This document shows, in pieces, positions 1-10,411 of a stretch of DNA of 64,000 bases (position 1 is its first letter; the number at the start of each line of letters is the position of its first letter). Below the pieces are notes generated by a model. That model did no database searches. It worked only from the letters and a program-made list of their open reading frames with translations, and had not been told where the DNA came from. This stretch comes from Bipolaris cookei (Eukaryota > Ascomycota > Dothideomycetes > Pleosporales > Pleosporaceae), in the NCBI GenBank assembly GCA_002286855.1, contig NRSV01000069.1, positions 43,199 through 107,198 of the forward strand, given 5' to 3'. Both the position numbers and the translations under genes were made by a program.

Positions 1-1
1 T

Positions 2-778
2 CTTTGTATGCCTGCTCATTCATCGCATATACTTCAGCCGCTTGACGTTGTCTGCTTTTCGCCTCTTAAGCAGAAGTACTCCCAACGCGTACGAGACTTG
101 GCACGCCACCACGTCTGGCATATTGATAAAGAACGCTTCCTGCCAGCCTTTCGAGACGCGTTTCGCGACGTATTTACGTTCGATAACTGCAAAAAAGCCT
201 TTAAGGCAGCAGGGCTAGTTCCTATTAACGCGCAGAGAGTCATTGATCGTCTTGACGTACGCCTTTGTACCCCACCACAAGAAGCTCAGCTAGAAACACC
301 CTGGGAGTCTAAAACCCCTAGCAATTCGTACGAATTTGGATCACAGTCGAAGCTTGTGAGAGATCCTTTCGTACGATCACCAACTGCTGCACAAGAAGGC
401 TTCTCAAAGCTTATTGAAGGAGCTGAGGAGATGCTACATGAGAATGTGCTTATGAAGGCCCGCATACGAGAGCTTGAAGAGCAATTAGCTGAGGTAACAA
501 AGCGCCGAGGGCGTAAAAGAAAGCGAATTCAGACAGGCGGGACACTAGACTTTGGTGCAGGAGCATCGCAGGCAGCTGAAAATGCTGCTACTGGTCGTAC
601 GGCATCAAAGAAGGCGCGTGGTGGGGGTAGTCAAGAAAAGGCTCTACCAGGTCAACGGCACTGTGGAACCTGTGGGAGAGTGGGCCATAACGCCCGTACG
701 TGCCAAAAAGATGTAGAAGAAGATTCTCTATCAGATACAAGTGAGTTGTATAACGCATCTATAGCTAGTGTAGAGTAA
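2..778 (+). CDS. Pogo-like transposase, C-terminal part (DDE_1 family, zinc knuckle)
   Basis: The frame is open from the first bases of the window; the ATG at 8 is internal, because the preceding codons continue the conserved block (LC before MPAHSSHILQPLDV). HSSHILQPLDV carries the third catalytic acidic residue of DDE_1 transposases, followed by CFSPLKQKY, a typical pogo-family block. Downstream are an acidic/coiled stretch (about residues 130-165), a basic KRRGRKRKR run, and a CCHC zinc knuckle (CGTCGRVGHNARTC, spacing C-x2-C-x4-H-x4-C). The same C-terminal layout occurs in the element at 33320-35011, so they belong to one subfamily despite different terminal repeats. No stop interrupts the visible part; whether the rest is intact cannot be judged. 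Confidence 0.8.
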   Translation, partial: LCMPAHSSHILQPLDVVCFSPLKQKYSQRVRDLARHHVWHIDKERFLPAFRDAFRDVFTFDNCKKAFKAAGLVPINAQRVIDRLDVRLCTPPQEAQLETPWESKTPSNSYEFGSQSKLVRDPFVRSPTAAQEGFSKLIEGAEEMLHENVLMKARIRELEEQLAEVTKRRGRKRKRIQTGGTLDFGAGASQAAENAATGRTASKKARGGGSQEKALPGQRHCGTCGRVGHNARTCQKDVEEDSLSDTSELYNASIASVE

Positions 779-818
779 TTCGAGTTTTCGTACATGAAGT
801 TCGTGATGCCAAGAAAAA

Positions 819-852
819 GTGTCCGGCTCGGTGGTGTGTCCGGCTCGGTGGT
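819..852 (+). repeat. Tandem 17-bp repeat near transposon end
   Basis: The unit GTGTCCGGCTCGGTGGT occurs twice, perfectly and without spacer (819-835 and 836-852), 9 bp inside the presumed right terminus of the transposon. Its position suggests a subterminal transposase-binding repeat or a duplicated part of the inverted repeat. Confidence 0.8.
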
Positions 853-863
853 GCTTTACGTTA

Positions 864-1184
864 CAGATAAAGTAAAATATGCGAAAAGCTTTCGTTGAGC
901 TACCTAACCTTGGAATGCACTTTGCGCTAAAACAATCCTTACAGTTGATGAACTAGTTTTGTAGTCAAATACGCAACCAAGAATATCTCTTTGGTAAATG
1001 CAAATCTCATGGTAAAATGCTAATACATCTCACGGGTGCATTTGACATACAGCCAAAGCGCTCAACAAACAAAAAAGTCGAAAACTACCAGCGGATCAGC
1101 AGGGAGTCATAGCTGTCGTCGCGACATGGAAATCAAACAGGGGTTTGGGGTTCATATTCAATAGACTGTATGCAAGACTGCCTA
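864..1184. other. Intergenic, no gene seen
   Basis: AT-rich spacer between the transposon end and the convergent short-chain dehydrogenase gene. No open frame with coding character was noticed. Confidence 0.6.
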
Positions 1185-2087
1185 CTATACCTGCCTTGTC
1201 GTCAGTCGCAAACAACCGCTCGACATTTTCTGCTTCAAAGTATCCCTCTCCAACGCTTGTCGCATATTGAGCTCAAGCTCATCAATGTCCCACTCGGCAC
1301 GCAAACTGTTGCCCCTCAGTAGATCCGCTCGCCCGCCACCCAACCAAACAGAAAATAAGCCAACCAACTCTGGATTACAAATCTCGAAATGGCTATGTGT
1401 GAGTCTTGTCCGCCTCACCTGTATCGGCCCTGAGTCCAGCGAAAAGGCTTTCATCATTGGATACTCAAAGGCCAGAAACTCCAAAAGCCGGCGGTCGATC
1501 TGTTGTGCAAACTCATGCGACGAGACCCCAGGATCGACGGAGAAGTTGGTGCCTGACGTTATTGAGATAAATGTACCAGTTGGTGATGGACCAAATGTGC
1601 GAAGGTATTGGTGGGCCGTGAGATGTGTGCTGCGAAAGTTTGTCATTACATCAGTCCACCACAAGCCGTTATCGTCGGTTGCGTCCAAGTTGTCAAGATG
1701 TGTGGTACCAACATTCGCAATTGCTACATCTAATCTACCAAGGATTTCTTTTGTAGCGGAGAAGAGGTTGTTTACGTCAAAAGAACTTGTAGTATCACAA
1801 GCCATGGCGACGATTGGGATGTTGGAGTTGATGCGTCTAACCTCCTCTGCGACAGACTCGAGACCCTCTGCGTTGAGGCTGCTAATTGCGATCCCGGTGG
1901 CGTTTGCTCTTGCCCATGATATCGCAATTGCTCGGCCGATTCCCTGCGAAGCATTGGTGATAAGGACGTATTTTCCGGCTGCACTGCGCTGTACTGCTCC
2001 AAGTGTAGGGTACGGTTCTTGGTGACAGACCATTGTCGGATGTGCTGCCAGCCGGAGCAAACCAGAATGGAAATATCTTGGATCCAT
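1185..2087 (-). CDS. Short-chain dehydrogenase/reductase-like protein, active site degenerate
   Basis: I chose the ATG at 2087 (MDPRYFHSGLL); the frame is open for 39 more codons upstream, but they look like untranslated leader. The Rossmann start reads VLITNASQGIGRAIA, where the usual TGxxxGIG has Asn for the first Gly. A later segment (IANVGT) replaces the family NNAG motif, and the catalytic Ser segment FISITSGT is present. The YxxxK active-site pair is lost: the aligned block PGVSSHEFAQQIDRR has His for Tyr and Gln for Lys. The C-terminal part (PELVGLFSVWLGGGRADLL, then WDIDELE) is typical of fungal members. About 13 codons before PELVG look foreign and may be an unrecognised 36-bp intron (GTGAGG...CGAG). 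It is probably a non-catalytic relative or a decaying gene; no neighbour explains a role. Confidence 0.65.
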   Translation of the reverse strand: MDPRYFHSGLLRLAAHPTMVCHQEPYPTLGAVQRSAAGKYVLITNASQGIGRAIAISWARANATGIAISSLNAEGLESVAEEVRRINSNIPIVAMACDTTSSFDVNNLFSATKEILGRLDVAIANVGTTHLDNLDATDDNGLWWTDVMTNFRSTHLTAHQYLRTFGPSPTGTFISITSGTNFSVDPGVSSHEFAQQIDRRLLEFLAFEYPMMKAFSLDSGPIQVRRTRLTHSHFEICNPELVGLFSVWLGGGRADLLRGNSLRAEWDIDELELNMRQALERDTLKQKMSSGCLRLTTRQV

Positions 2088-4192
2088 GGCTCTTCTAAAT
2101 GTTGCACCGAATATTGTTCGCGGCGTCAGAAGATTCAAAAAAAAAAGCAGAAACCCAGCATCCCACATTTCTCGACGTTCGCGCACATTATATCTTACAC
2201 CCACCTCTCCGATGCTACTAGTCAGTCAGCACTTGCTCCTGGATCGATCTACAAGATAGTGCGCCTTGCAGCAAAGCGACGTACCCAAAGCAACTACCCT
2301 CGTTCCTCCCCACCCTAACCAACAGGGCGCCTAACACAACTCTGCAGCCCAGCAACCCCAAAGCAAAGAATCCATGACCCTTCCCTGCAGCTTTGGAAAT
2401 CCAGGCACCAACCTCACTCCCAGCGCAACATTCCTCCGCGATCGATAGCGCCCAACTCGCTGCAACACACCACACAGTGTCGCACGTAGTCTTACCCAAT
2501 CGCCAAAACGAACTGCACGCGCTACTGCGGTTGGAAGCTACGGATTAATCAGTAGCTAACAGGGAAGCTTGGGACAGTGAGAAATGAGAACCAATAGTTT
2601 GTCGGGTGTTTGGCAAACTGGGGAATGCATGCAATCCTGATATGCAGCCACAAACGGGCTGGCGAGGGCAAGAGATAGCAGGGGGTGCGGTAAGATGGGG
2701 CGGTGTAAGTCGGCGAGATATGGCCGGGAGGAGAAGGGACTGAATATGGGAGATGCGCAGGATTTTTGATTAGTTTTTTGATGATAGTTTTTAGCGAAGA
2801 GCGAAGAGGGAGTGCGTTGCGGTATAGAGGGTAGTATGGTGGTAGCTTATTAGGAGCTCGAATAAGGGATGTAAAGTGTGGAGAATGCATTGTGCTCCTT
2901 GATCTTCGCTCATATTTGTTTTCCTTTCAGGTATATATAGTATGTAGTTGAAACTTAGTAATGGCCAGCGTGTATGAATGCATTAATCCCCTTTTCTCTT
3001 GCTCCACTTTGTCCACCCACTGTAAGACTCGCCAAGATCTTTTTCCTGTATTTTATTTTCGACATGTGCTCATCGACCTCCAATACATTCTATGGACGTA
3101 AAATAGTTCAGTCCCGCAATACCAGTAGCAGACAAAACCTAGAAACGTAAGCATCTCGGTCTCCAAAACTACCTGATTGTTGCTCTCAAAGTAGTTGGAA
3201 GGACAGAGATTGTGTTACTAAAACAATTTTTAAAATCCTTAATGAGTAGTAATTGTTCAAGCTGTGAAAATATAAAGAAGTATTTGCTTGAATGATATAT
3301 ATCTGTTTTCCATATCTCGCGTATTGTTGAATGGACTCTATTGGCTAGCCAGCGCTTGGTGTTAGCAAGATGTCTAAGTCAATACAGCTAGTTGCACGGT
3401 GTACACAGCGTGCGGGTAGGTGGGGGTGGCAAGTAACTATCGTTCATTGCTATCTCTGTTCTACGTTCAAAGGAAAAAGGGTTGATGTACTCCTGGGTCC
3501 GTGCACAAGTATCCGTGGGGAACCGGAGTCACGCGATCACTCCCTCAGTGCCTGATTTAGGTTCGGACACGTATCAAGTTACAGTTTCCAAAAGAGTAGC
3601 AAGCCGAAACCAGATGTGCCAGGTTATCAAGAGAAGTACATCTTGAATTTTTGGATATCTTAGCATATTGAGCATCGTACGTATTAAAATAATGCCATTC
3701 CAACATGAATATAGCGAAGCGATCGCGCTATGAACGCCTCCACCTTTGATTATCACAAACCTCTACCTAAATTTAGCCTGTTTCTTCTTGGAATTCGGTA
3801 GTAACAAGTTGAAAACACTGGTTTTCAAAAAATTTACAATCAGAAGATATACCCACTATTGTATCGAAGCATCGAGAAAAACAATATAAAAAAAGGTAAA
3901 GGGTGGTACATGCTATAACATTCGTAACCCACCTGTCTTCCTTAAATACAATACAAGACTTTGATGTTTTCCTAACCTCATGTTACCCAAATGATCTTTT
4001 GCTTTTCCGACTTATAGTGCCCGGAACGCTGCTATTCACAAACGCTGGTGGAGTAAGTGTTGGATAAGGGATTCATTGGCAAACTTTAGTACCACGCACC
4101 GACATCAACATCTCAATCTTTCAGCTTCAACAGCAAGATACGGCGTTAGAACCGATATAAATCCGGATTCGATGAGCATGATTCTGGCTCAT
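2088..4192. other. Long intergenic stretch, no supported gene
   Basis: About 2.1 kb of mostly AT-rich DNA. The open frames here are short and low-complexity (for example a proline/serine-rich frame around 2549-2890 on the minus strand) and have neither recognisable domains nor joinable exons. I see nothing that supports a gene. Confidence 0.5.
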
Positions 4193-5225
4193 TCAGCTAT
4201 TCAATTTCACCCTATCCAAGATCCTGTCCGCAGACCGTCCTAATCCCCTTTTGATCTCCGGCCACGATTTCATGCGTCGCTGCTTCCGGCCCCAGAGTGT
4301 ACCTGCCGCACCTTGATCCCATATCCGCACCGCATCATCTAGCTTCCGCTCGCATGACCCGACTGGTGTTGTATGATATGACTGATCGTCAACAAGAATG
4401 ACGTCCAGACTTTTTCCCTCGTAGAATTCGAAGAGAGCTTCAATGTTGTCGGCTGTTATTTTGATTGGCCACATGAGAACCAATGATTGAATTGATGGCG
4501 AAGATTGGTAGAAGGCCCAATCGGCATCTCCAAGATAATCAGTGACTATGGCAAATCATTTGATGTTCGGTGGCGGGTGTGGGAAATACCTGATGACGTC
4601 GTAGGAGATGATTAACTCTTCTAGACGCAACATTCGCGAGAAAATGCTTGGATCAATGATATGCGAGTCTTTATTTTTTGTAGCATCCCACTTGCTTAGG
4701 ATCTTCGTCAAGTTGAGATGCAGTCTTTTTAAATTAGGCCCAATAGTGTTACACAAGTTGATGATTGCCGGTAGTCCTATAGAGGGCGTCCAACTATCCT
4801 GTCACAGGTGTCTTGTGGGTATCGTTGATATTTGAAGCGACGTAACGTATTGCAAGAAAGCATGTTTCAGGGGCCTTCTGGTTTTTTTGCACAGTGGTTT
4901 GATGCTGATTATTCAGTCCTAATGTCGTGCAAAAGCGGCTCAAGGTCCCTATACAATCCAGCCACACGCAATTTAAGTAAAGATATTTAGTAGCTATCGG
5001 ATGAATACTACGCGAGACTAACGTGAGAGAGCGCAGTAACTTTGTTACTATGTCGAACCGTGAGCATGCCACATGCTGATGATCATCATATGCTTCTAAG
5101 AGCTTATCGAAGACGTTGAGAAGCAGCTCAGGGGGTAAGGGCCCAATTGCTCGATTTTGGGTTGCTATCGATGGTTCGTTAGTCACAATTGCCGGTGTTC
5201 CGTTGTTCATGATTGTCATGGTCAC
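4193..5225 (-). pseudogene. Broken F-box-like gene
   Basis: The ATG at 5225 opens a frame with an F-box-like start (IGPLPPELLLNVFDKLLEA, then LRSLTLVSRSIHPIATKYLY), the usual N-terminal layout of fungal F-box proteins that feed targets to SCF ubiquitin ligases. Two lesions follow. Near 4797 an extra G shifts the frame: one base fewer would join THKTPVT to DSWTPSIGL in the frame that stays open to 4556. At 4556-4558 an in-frame TGA separates HPPPNIK from FAIVTDYLGDADW, after which the same frame runs on to 4193. The later part resembles the loosely conserved C-terminal halves of such proteins. An intron could hide one lesion, but no good GT/AG pair was seen, so decay is the simpler reading. 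Confidence 0.6.
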
Positions 5226-5807
5226 TGGGCTCGTGTTGGGGGATGTAAAATGAGTGGGGTTTGCTCATAAGTACTTGCTGACGACCGGCTGTGCGCGGTT
5301 CTGGCTTTCTCTTACATTTCTTCTTATGGGAAGAAGTAAGAGCGGGACATCATATTGCATACCGAAACCTTAGTTCTTTGTAAGATGTAACTCAACTCAA
5401 ACTCGATACCTCATTTCAATCATGTTCACCTTGAGATCTTACAACCTAAACTGATTCCAGTTGGCAGTTGAATGGGATCGAGAAGACATGGTTGTATACG
5501 AAGTAAGGATCGGGCCGGTATTGACCTTGCTATTGTAGGTAAGTACGATCGTTCCTCCAAGCTCCATCGATACCCCGGCCCGACCAAAAAAGCTTATTTC
5601 ATTGTAATATCCACAAGGACCACGCTGACGCAAGCCGTCTCTATACCAATCTACAAACTCGTATGTCAAAACACTCCACCCACAAACTCGACCCGTCCCA
5701 CCCTGTCTAGCGCTGTTTCATCGTTTCGAAACACGCCATTTGCGCAACGTGCACACCTTGTTTGCGGGTTCAATGTGGATCATCGGCAGTCCTTCTTATG
5801 AGATGTG
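5226..5807. other. Intergenic region upstream of the secreted-protein gene
   Basis: Spacer between two divergently transcribed genes. The short overlapping frames on both strands show no domain. A TATA-like box follows at 5808. Confidence 0.5.
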
Positions 5808-5815
5808 TATAAAAA
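5808..5815 (+). promoter_or_regulatory. TATA-like box
   Basis: TATAAAAA lies about 150 bp upstream of the start codon of the small secreted protein, with a pyrimidine-rich leader between. The position suits a fungal core promoter, but this is motif matching only. Confidence 0.35.
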
Positions 5816-5961
5816 GAGATCGCGGAGAATGACAGGGTCAATGCTCAAGGGGTGGTGTACTTATACTTGAGGACGATGACATTTCGCTATACCCGTAGCA
5901 CCACACTCGTTCAAGCTACCAATATCTCCCAGCAGGCACGATAGCAGAGCAATTCGTCACC

Positions 5962-6462
5962 ATGTTCAACCCAACTCTCCTCACCCTCCTCACCCTCGCA
6001 ACCAGCATAGCAGCAACTCTCGACCCAGCAACCTCACACTCGAACGCCACCTACCCCGCCGCCCCAGCCTGTAAACGTACGTCTGCTCTCCCCTTTCCCT
6101 CAATCTCCATTAGCTAACCCGCTTCCCTTCCAGCCGGAAAGACAAGCAAAGCAATCCAAGCCGCAGAATGCAGCCACAACACGCGTCTTGGTAAGCAAAC
6201 CTTTGCCGTCTTCACCATCGACCGCCAATACGACAAATCCCATGGCGCCCCCTACGGCACATGCGAAGCCTACAATTGCGCACCGGGTTCCAAGATGACG
6301 GCGCGTAAAGATACATTTACGTTTTTCTGGGACGCAGCGGGCGTGCAAGGTGAAGCCGAGGGCGAAGGGATGGGATGTATCAGGAGTCCCGTTGATGGCA
6401 CGTGTGGGTGTGAGAATAGTAGTGATGGCAAGTTTGTGTATGGGGGTACAAATTGCAAGTAG
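5962..6462 (+). CDS. Small secreted cysteine-rich protein (147 aa, unknown function)
   Basis: Two exons, 5962-6076 and 6134-6462; the 57-bp intron starts GTACGT and ends TTCCAG, and the frame continues perfectly across it. The start context is CACCATG. The N-terminus (MFNPTLLTLLTLATSIAAT) is a clear signal-peptide type sequence, likely cleaved near residue 19-20. The mature part holds eight cysteines (APACK, AECSH, GTCEAYNC, GMGCI, GTCGC, TNCK), an even number as expected for disulfides, and there is no membrane segment. Size, secretion signal and cysteine content match fungal apoplastic or effector-like proteins; I do not recognise the family and do not assign a role. It is transcribed away from the broken F-box gene and converges with the small gene that follows. 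Confidence 0.8.
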
Positions 6463-6616
6463 AAATTCTGCCAGCGGAATTGTTGCTCAGAAACCCTTTT
6501 TTTTGTAAATATTAAATATTCCCCCTTACTACTTCGGAGCACTGTAGTCTTAACAAAACCCGTACTTTCCCACAACTCCCTCATCTACTATCAGAGAAAA
6601 ACAATAAACGACCAAA

Positions 6617-6984
6617 TCACCTAACCCCCTTCCCAACCGCCTCCACTTCCTCTGCCGTCAGTCCCCCAGGCACATCAACAATAACACTCGGATCCCCTTT
6701 TCTCTGCGCAACAATCTCGTCTCTCTTCTATATGTACATACCGCGTCAGCCTCTCCCTTCTTCCCCACATCCTCACCCATTACGGGAATAAGGAATAAGG
6801 AAAGTTAGAATCATACCTCACTCCCCCTCCGTCCCCCTTTCTCACTCCCCCTCCTCCTCACTTCCTCAGCCGTAACACCGCTGGTACCATCTAACTCGGC
6901 AGGCTGCTCGTTGATCGCGGGTGCATCGGTCGGGACAAGCGTTGACGACGCCTTCGGCGTCGTTTGCGATGTGCTCGTAGTCAT
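6617..6984 (-). CDS. Small hypothetical protein (92 aa) with repeated TAEEV motif
   Basis: Exon 1 is 6817-6984 and exon 2 is 6617-6727; the 89-bp intron begins GTATGA and ends CATATAG. The ATG at 6984 follows a pyrimidine-rich leader. The protein is hydrophilic: a Ser/Thr-rich start (MTTSTSQTTPKASS), then GVTAEEVRRRG, a basic RRGSEKGGRRGSE run, and a second copy of the motif (PGGLTAEEVEAVGKG) at the C-terminus. The motif TAEEV thus occurs twice, about 40 residues apart. There is no signal peptide or membrane segment, and I do not recognise the family. Exon joining rests on splice consensus and frame only. Confidence 0.55.
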
Positions 6985-7704
6985 TTTGCGAAGACTGCGG
7001 GTTGAGAACGTAGAAACAGATATGAAAGCTACGTGTATGTATCTCTTGATTTTGCGTTGGATACAAAAATAGGCAGCAGTGTGAGCAGAGCCAAGACCGC
7101 AATGCTCGGGATAGTAGGGATCTGGCGGGGGGGTGCGGGGCGTAGCGTGGCGCAAGTGAGTGGGGCAAAAAGTGGGATGGAAGGTATTACACAGGTACGT
7201 AGTTTCGAAGCTGAACGATAGCGATACTGAAAGAAGCCGTGCGCGATGCCAACTAGGAAACAAGCAGAAAAGGTTACCAAGAGAGGAGAGTGAAAGAAGG
7301 GAGATCAGCAGCCTCGTCATGAAACAAAAGGCAGGTGAGAGGGAACAAGGTCGAAGCCTAGTCAGCATGAGGGCACAAGAGCTTTTGCTGCGCCCTCTTC
7401 CTTCGAAGACTCAGCTGGACACATACATGGTTTCTAAATACGGCTAATACTATGAAATTTTGGCCCCCGGGGCCCCTTGCGCGCACAGAACCCAGAACGA
7501 GCTTAGCTGGACGGAGACAAAAAGGGTAACATACGTTATACAACGAGTCATGAAGCGTTACAGGTGGGCTATGTATTCGTGTATATCAATTATTCTTTTT
7601 AGTTAGACGGCTTTGGCATTCTGAAGTCGCTGACGTAGCCTTCGCTGGCCCCCGATTTCGAGTCAGCCTAGGTGCTGTTAATGCATGATCTAAATTACGA
7701 GTAT
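6985..7704. other. Intergenic
   Basis: Pyrimidine-rich leader of the preceding minus-strand gene, then the 3' flank of the transcription-factor gene. The open frames have no coding character. Confidence 0.5.
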
Positions 7705-10411
7705 CTACTCAAACACACTCACCCCCATATAGACATCTTGCGCAAACATGTTTGTCTGGCTTGCTGCAGTAGACTGCTGGTTGAGCGTCTGTCCTGCTGG
7801 CGGCGCTCCATTCTGCTCCGTCTGCATTGGCATGTTGCCAAGATCCATCTGGAAAAAGTTGTTGGTAGTTTCAATGCCAGGACCTTGAATATACGAGTCC
7901 CATGCGTCCTGTCAAGTATTAGCAACTGTGAATTTCCTCAGCGGTTAGCCTAGCATACCCAATTGATATTGTCAGTTGGTGGTAGGTCAAGATTATGGAA
8001 GAGGTTCGCTCCAAACAAGTTGGAAAAGGGACTTGGTACGTTCTCAGTCCCCGTAGGACCGCCCATAGGCTGGTTGTACTGGGGTGCCAAGCCTGTAGAT
8101 GGCTGAGAAACTGTGTCGTTCAAGAGATTGGCCATCCCTGCTGGGAATCGTTGATCAAACATGTTCGCATTAGGTGTCATGCCACCTGTGCTGAGCAAGC
8201 CCAATGTCATCGCTGCTGAATGCTCTGGAGCAACGTTGGCATCCTCCATTTGTGTGATTGGGTATGTTGACGAAGCTGCTTGGAATCCATTTGGTACTTG
8301 CTTCGTCGCTCGATGTTTCTTCAGCTGTTCCAACATGACGCTGAGAGTCGCATGCGCTTTGTATGCTTCCATAGAGTTGTCCTTGAGGCCATCCCAAATG
8401 CCGACTGCGATCTCGATCGCATCTAGCATCTCATCAATCCGATCCGAGCTCCAAGCCATTGTATCGGTCGATGATGGAGACCGAGGAGTGGATTGTGCAG
8501 TGGTGTGGTAGAGATCTGACGATACAATCATCGCAGCGAGGAGGAAGTCGACGGTTGTCAGGGATGAGATAAACCATTTGACGTTCCTCAACCGGCCACC
8601 AGCCTGACACTCCCTATGCAGGGTTGCTTGGTGCTTTAGGAGCATCAACGATGCTTCAATAACGGCTTTTCTCGAATAGCAGAATCGCGACTGTACTCTC
8701 CCGTAAGCCAGGTACTTTCGATGCAGTACACAAATGATCTTCAGGAAGAGCAGGTCCAGTGTGAAGCGTTGCATGATCAAAGTTGAGGGATCTCGTGCCG
8801 ACTCATCCATGCCGCGCATCTTGAGATGGGGCGAGATGTTTTCATGCAATTCCCGAGCCTCCGAATCCAGCTTCATGATCTCATCATAAGATGCGCATGT
8901 CAATGTATCCGTACACTCGACAGCTTCACCGAGCTTGTAGATGAGACGAGTTCGGTTGATTAGGAAAAGGGTGGGAGTCGCTTCAGTCTCGGGTCTCGAT
9001 CGCGGAAGAACCTTCATGTCTTCATGGAGCTCGTCGTCGTAGAGATTTCTTGGAATCTCCGTATTGGTGTCTCGTGGTCTGACAATAGGTGGTAGACCTG
9101 CCTGGGCAGAGAATAGCAAATCGATTGAACGTACGACTGCCCAAACACGTCTTCGCATTTCGCCTTGGAATACTGGAATACCAGGATATGGCCCAGGGTC
9201 TCGATGAAGTCCCATGCGCATGGCTAACCGTACGATTATGCCAGTACTGATAAGAATGCCAACTTCGGCGTCTCTGCTTCGAGCATACTCAGCGTGCACA
9301 TGTAATATTAATGTCTCCATCATGCCGGTAATAGGCTGTGTAATGTCCGCCAAAGTCAGACATTGCGCAGTTAGGTCACCATACTCTCTTGACATTTCCC
9401 AAGACTTATTATGGTACTCTGGTGGCTCGTCTCCGGCCCGAGTGTAAGACTGCAGTGCGATGCACATCATGGAGAAGACCAGACCAAGCCAGATGACCGG
9501 CGTCTCCTCTGGCTGCAACCAATGCCGATCGTATTCTTTTTGAAAAGACGGACCGTGAATGATGTGCATACCGGGGTCGTATGTGTTAAAGAATCGCGAC
9601 ACGAGAAGGTCGGCCGTTGGTTTCGGAGGAAAGCGTGACAAAACTTCGGCTTTAGAGCAAGGCTTCTGTCCGCCCATGAGGAAAGATGTTCCTGGAGGCC
9701 GGTCTCCGATATGTGTTGCTCTATACCTCTTGAGCTGATCATCGTACTGTTTCTTGTGCTCTGCAAAGTAGTTTTTCACCTCGGATAGCTCCCCCAAGAT
9801 GGCATACCAATGTGCCTCTGAAGCAAACACGGTTTGGTTGTTGTGTACCTTCATGACGCCAATCGACTTTGTGACGTTCTCCATCTCGCTTTCTTCTTCC
9901 ACATCTTCCTCAGGAATCGACTCGGACGCGCCAGTGCTCATGGCTGTGCTATATTGACTAACATTAAATTGCGGATCCGAGGCTCCACCGCTAAGGCTAC
10001 CGGCGATGGCAGCATGAGCGGCGGCCGGGCCAGCGCTTTGTGCGCCATTGGTCATCAAAGAGAGGACAAGTCCTTCGAGACGGTCAATGCGGTTTTGCAT
10101 GTCATCAGGGGTCGTCGCAGAGCCAGTGCTCGAGGAGCTCTTCTTGCGGTTGCTTGGAGCAGCATACGTACATGATGCCGTATCTCCGCGCTTGGTGCAG
10201 TTGTCGCAGGGATGGCCACGGTTGCATTTCAACCTGCAAGCGTCAGCGTTGGGTACAGCGCAATGGCTTCCTAGGGGCGTGCCTACTTCCTATGTCTACA
10301 GGCCCCGCATGACAACGGGACTCGATTCCTCTTTCGCACAACCCGAAATTGTGGATCTGGCGGCGAATGGCCTGCGCTCGAAGAGTTTGTGGAGGGTGGT
10401 GTGGGCGGCAT
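7705..10411 (-). CDS. Zn2Cys6 transcription factor with fungal-specific TF domain (867 aa)
   Basis: Three exons: 10287-10411, 7959-10233 and 7705-7908. The 53-bp first intron splits the zinc cluster, which only reads correctly after joining: CGACRHRKLKCNRGHPCDNC with a final Cys in TASC, six cysteines at residues 35, 38, 45, 51, 54 and 63. A basic stretch (VVRKRNRVP) precedes it and a short dimerisation-type helix follows (MQNRIDRLEGLVLSLM). The middle holds the fungal_trans regulatory region (HIIHGPSFQKEYDRHW; RLAMRMGLHRDPG; EMRRRVWA). The C-terminus is Gln/Asn/Met-rich, an activation-type composition. The last intron (GTATGC...TTGACAG) adds 67 residues after NINW. It should be a nuclear DNA-binding regulator; target genes cannot be inferred because neighbours are unrelated. 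A last exon running into another intron at its end is possible. Confidence 0.88.

Larger units (their letters stand above)
1..861 (+). mobile_element. 3' part of a pogo/Fot1-like DNA transposon (cut by window start)
   Basis: The transposase C-terminal half is followed by a short non-coding tail ending in ACGT at 858-861, directly followed by TA at 862-863. The same layout (terminal ACGT plus TA target duplication) is seen at both ends of the two other pogo-like elements in this window (33320-35011 and 42054-48673), which is why I place the right end here. The left end lies outside the window, so pairing of inverted repeats cannot be tested. A tandem 17-bp repeat sits just inside the end. Confidence 0.6.

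Noticed and set aside
2549..2890. 113-codon frame, minus strand
   Set aside because: Proline/serine low-complexity composition, no domain, no neighbour exon.
6811..7368. Upstream-extended 185-aa reading of the small minus-strand gene
   Set aside because: The first 128 residues are Ser/Leu/Pro from a pyrimidine-rich leader; the coding part starts at 6984.
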